A stretch of 25,560 nt of DNA, taken from NCBI GenBank assembly GCA_949450265.1, contig CASTMW010000011.1, forward strand, positions 1 through 25,560. The letters run 5' to 3'. Source of the stretch: an uncultured Eggerthellaceae bacterium. GTDB taxonomy: Bacteria; Actinomycetota; Coriobacteriia; Coriobacteriales; Eggerthellaceae. Below are positions 22,745-25,560 of the stretch, in pieces. Numbering within the stretch: the stretch's first letter is position 1; each line of letters opens with the position of its first letter. A model generated the notes under the pieces. It searched no databases. It saw only the letters and a list, made by a program, of their open reading frames with translations, and had not been told where the DNA came from. The position numbers were made by a program, and so were the translations under genes.

Positions 22745-23129
22745 CGCAAGGACGCTCTACGGCAAGGCGGCTGCTAACTTCAGAAGCGCCAAGCTGCTCC
22801 TTGACCACGCGAACGGTGATGAAGAGCAGCTGAACCTGGCGGGATACCATCTTCAACAGGCACTGGAGCTAACGCTGAAGTATCTCCTTGAGCAAGACGG
22901 GGTGGAATACCCCAAAACGCACGATATCGATCAGCTCATCCGGATCGGGAACGAGAGAGGGGTCGATCTGCGCCTCAGCGAATACCTTACCGATCATGCT
23001 GAGATGTTCTCGATGTGGGAGGCAAGATCGCGCTATGTGTTGGACTATGCCATCGAAGCACGGAAGTTAGAACGCGCGCTATCAGAGGTCGACGACTACC
23101 TTGCTGCCATCGCAGAGGCCGCTTCCTAA
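22737..23129 (+). CDS. HEPN-domain protein, partner of the HTH-MNT protein
   Basis: An all-helical protein of 130 residues. LAGYHLQQALELTLKYLLEQ (34-53) followed by YPKTHDIDQLI (58-68) is the core of the HEPN family (PF05168), and EARSRYVLDYAIEARKLERA forms a later helix. HEPN proteins paired with MNT proteins are often RNase toxins whose catalytic motif is R-x4-6-H; I find no R and H at that spacing here, so RNase activity is doubtful. The ATG at 22737 lies inside the end of the HTH-MNT gene (ATGGCTAG overlap), indicating coupled translation and a shared promoter. The 3' end faces the groL terminator. It may act as a toxin or as a binding subunit of a nucleotidyltransferase complex; the sequence does not decide. 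Confidence 0.82.
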   Translation: MASARTLYGKAAANFRSAKLLLDHANGDEEQLNLAGYHLQQALELTLKYLLEQDGVEYPKTHDIDQLIRIGNERGVDLRLSEYLTDHAEMFSMWEARSRYVLDYAIEARKLERALSEVDDYLAAIAEAAS

Positions 23130-23130
23130 G

Positions 23131-23168
23131 AGAACAAGAAAGCCCCAGATGCGGGTGCATCCAGGGCT
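23131..23168 (-). terminator. Rho-independent terminator of groL
   Basis: On the minus strand a 12-bp stem with two G-T wobbles (AGCCCTGGATGC and GCATCTGGGGCT, loop ACCC) is followed by TTCTTGTTCT. The wobbles become mismatches on the other strand, so it is directed at the groL transcript. It starts one base after the HEPN stop. Confidence 0.88.
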
Positions 23169-23183
23169 TCGTAGCGCCTAGGA

Positions 23184-23212
23184 GTTCCGGGCGCCGTCAA
23201 GGCACACGGAAC
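23184..23212 (-). promoter_or_regulatory. Second hairpin in the groL 3' untranslated region
   Basis: GTTCCGTGTGCC and GGCGCCCGGAAC form a 12-position stem with one mismatch and one wobble around TTGAC. It lies between the groL stop codon and its terminator, without a T-run of its own. It may stabilise the mRNA 3' end. Confidence 0.5.
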
Positions 23213-23219
23213 CTAGAGC

Positions 23220-24848
<1,629 letters not shown>

Positions 24849-25004
24849 TTTTCCTCCTGACGATCGTCTCTGACGGGCAGCTTGCATTTCAGAACTTGAA
24901 GGATCTCGCACACGGCACGAAGGCCGCTTAGCTCAACCCTTCAAAACCTTCAAAGCAATCTGCTCCGACAAAGACGTTCTTTCATTACCTTGGTTGCTAT
25001 TCCT

Positions 25005-25292
25005 TTAAGCGAATACCGCGTAGATATCGTCCGCACGCACGATGAGCACTTCCTCGTCGTCGCACAGGATCTCGTTCCCGCCGTACTTGCTGTACACCAC
25101 GCGGTCGCCTTTCTTCACGGGCACGGGCACCTTGTTGCCATCCTTGTCCAGACGGCCCTCGCCCACGGCCAGCACGGTGCCGGTCTGCGGTTTCTCCTTG
25201 CTGTCGCCAGCCAAGAACAGGCCTGACGCAGTGGTGGTCTCGGCCTCGTCCTGCTTGATGATGACGCGGTCGCCCAGCGGCTTCAGATTCAT
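25005..25292 (-). CDS. groES: Co-chaperonin GroES (Hsp10)
   Basis: The 95-residue co-chaperonin that caps GroEL. It has the full family pattern: MNLKPLGDRVIIKQDEAE, the mobile loop with TTASGLFLAG, GTVLAVGEGR, GDRVVYSKYGGNEI and EEVLIVRADDIYAV. AAGGAGC lies 7 bases before the ATG. It is the first gene of the groESL operon, with a CIRCE operator about 170 bases upstream. The long leader at 25293-25462 has no ORF of note. It contains short repeats of the CAGTCG type, including GGTGCAGTCG at 25313 and again at 25357. Confidence 0.98.
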   Translation of the reverse strand: MNLKPLGDRVIIKQDEAETTTASGLFLAGDSKEKPQTGTVLAVGEGRLDKDGNKVPVPVKKGDRVVYSKYGGNEILCDDEEVLIVRADDIYAVFA

Positions 25293-25462
25293 GCTTACGC
25301 TCCTTTTCGGTCGGTGCAGTCGGTCGATCCAGCGATACAGTCGATCACATCAGTGCGGTGCAGTCGCCCGCGTCAGTACGATCGGCGCATCGGTAGGGTC
25401 GCCCGGTGCAAGTACGTGCAGTCTTCATTTTCTTTGCACGATCGAATATGGTAGCACGCCAA

Positions 25463-25489
25463 TTAGCACTCTCATACCGAGATTGCTAA
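25463..25489 (-). promoter_or_regulatory. CIRCE operator (HrcA binding site) upstream of groESL
   Basis: TTAGCACTC, nine bases, then GATTGCTAA. The consensus is TTAGCACTC-N9-GAGTGCTAA, so 17 of 18 conserved positions match. HrcA repressor bound here should shut off groESL until heat stress. No confident -35/-10 pair is visible nearby, and hrcA itself is not in the window. Confidence 0.92.
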
Positions 25490-25560
25490 CTTTTTAGAAA
25501 AGTTGCCAAGCTGTTCCATGAGCACCACAGCGCCATCATCTTCCTTTAGCAGCTTGCATC
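25472..25560 (-). CDS. Possible C-terminal end of an upstream gene, cut by window edge
   Basis: One minus-strand frame is open from the right edge to a TGA at 25472-25474 and would encode 28 residues ending in LMEQLGNFSKKLAISV. The other two minus frames close at once. It is too short to identify, and its last codons would overlap the CIRCE element. A short plus-strand frame beginning MSTTAPSSS in the same stretch is an alternative. Confidence 0.3.
   Translation of the reverse strand, partial: CKLLKEDDGAVVLMEQLGNFSKKLAISV

Overview
The window looks like core chromosome from a high-GC anaerobic actinobacterium, most likely class Coriobacteriia (Eggerthellaceae-like). Three things point that way: the GC-rich codon use, the protein style (for example the rod-shape operon joined to the TIGR03960/TIGR03936 pair) and a superoxide reductase of the kind anaerobes carry. 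This placement is inferred from gene content and style, not from a database match.

Layout. (1) 1-783: 5' part of a HipA/CtkA-like kinase gene running off the left edge, with lower GC and different codon use, just downstream of tRNA-Asp. (2) 995-13339, all minus strand: pyrG, xerD, then a tight cell-elongation operon mreB-mreC-mreD-mrdA(PBP2)-rodA, followed with almost no gaps by a DUF697 membrane protein, a TIGR03960 radical SAM protein and its TIGR03936 partner. (3) 13539-18050: a DUF1846 gene broken by a deletion and frameshift, a YcgN-like cysteine-cluster gene, NAD kinase (opposite strand) and the lipid II flippase murJ. (4) 18250-20653, minus strand: desulfoferrodoxin, lgt with a small zinc-ribbon gene, a nine-cysteine small protein and an Nfu-type Fe-S protein. 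(5) 20786-21000: promoter, tRNA-Lys and tRNA-Gln. (6) 21133-23129: a putative heavy-metal exporter with a Cys/His-rich loop, divergent from a two-gene HTH-nucleotidyltransferase/HEPN module with a perfect 19-bp palindromic operator. (7) 23131-25489: groL and groES with terminator hairpins downstream and a CIRCE (HrcA) operator upstream.

How it works together. MreBCD, PBP2 and RodA form the elongasome, the machine that builds the lateral cell wall. MurJ supplies lipid II to it. Lgt starts lipoprotein maturation, PyrG makes CTP, XerD resolves chromosome dimers, and GroESL is the heat-inducible chaperonin.

Main points of interest. Three genes carry lesions visible in the sequence: a one-base frameshift in mreC, an apparent deletion of about 44 bases with frameshift in the DUF1846 gene, and an apparent in-frame loss of the catalytic core in the nucleotidyltransferase half of the HTH fusion. 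The HTH-MNT/HEPN pair is the best candidate for an unusual system: a MNT/HEPN-like toxin-antitoxin layout in which the antitoxin-like protein has gained a DNA-binding domain and seems to have lost its active site. I found no CRISPR array, insertion sequence, rRNA or replication origin.
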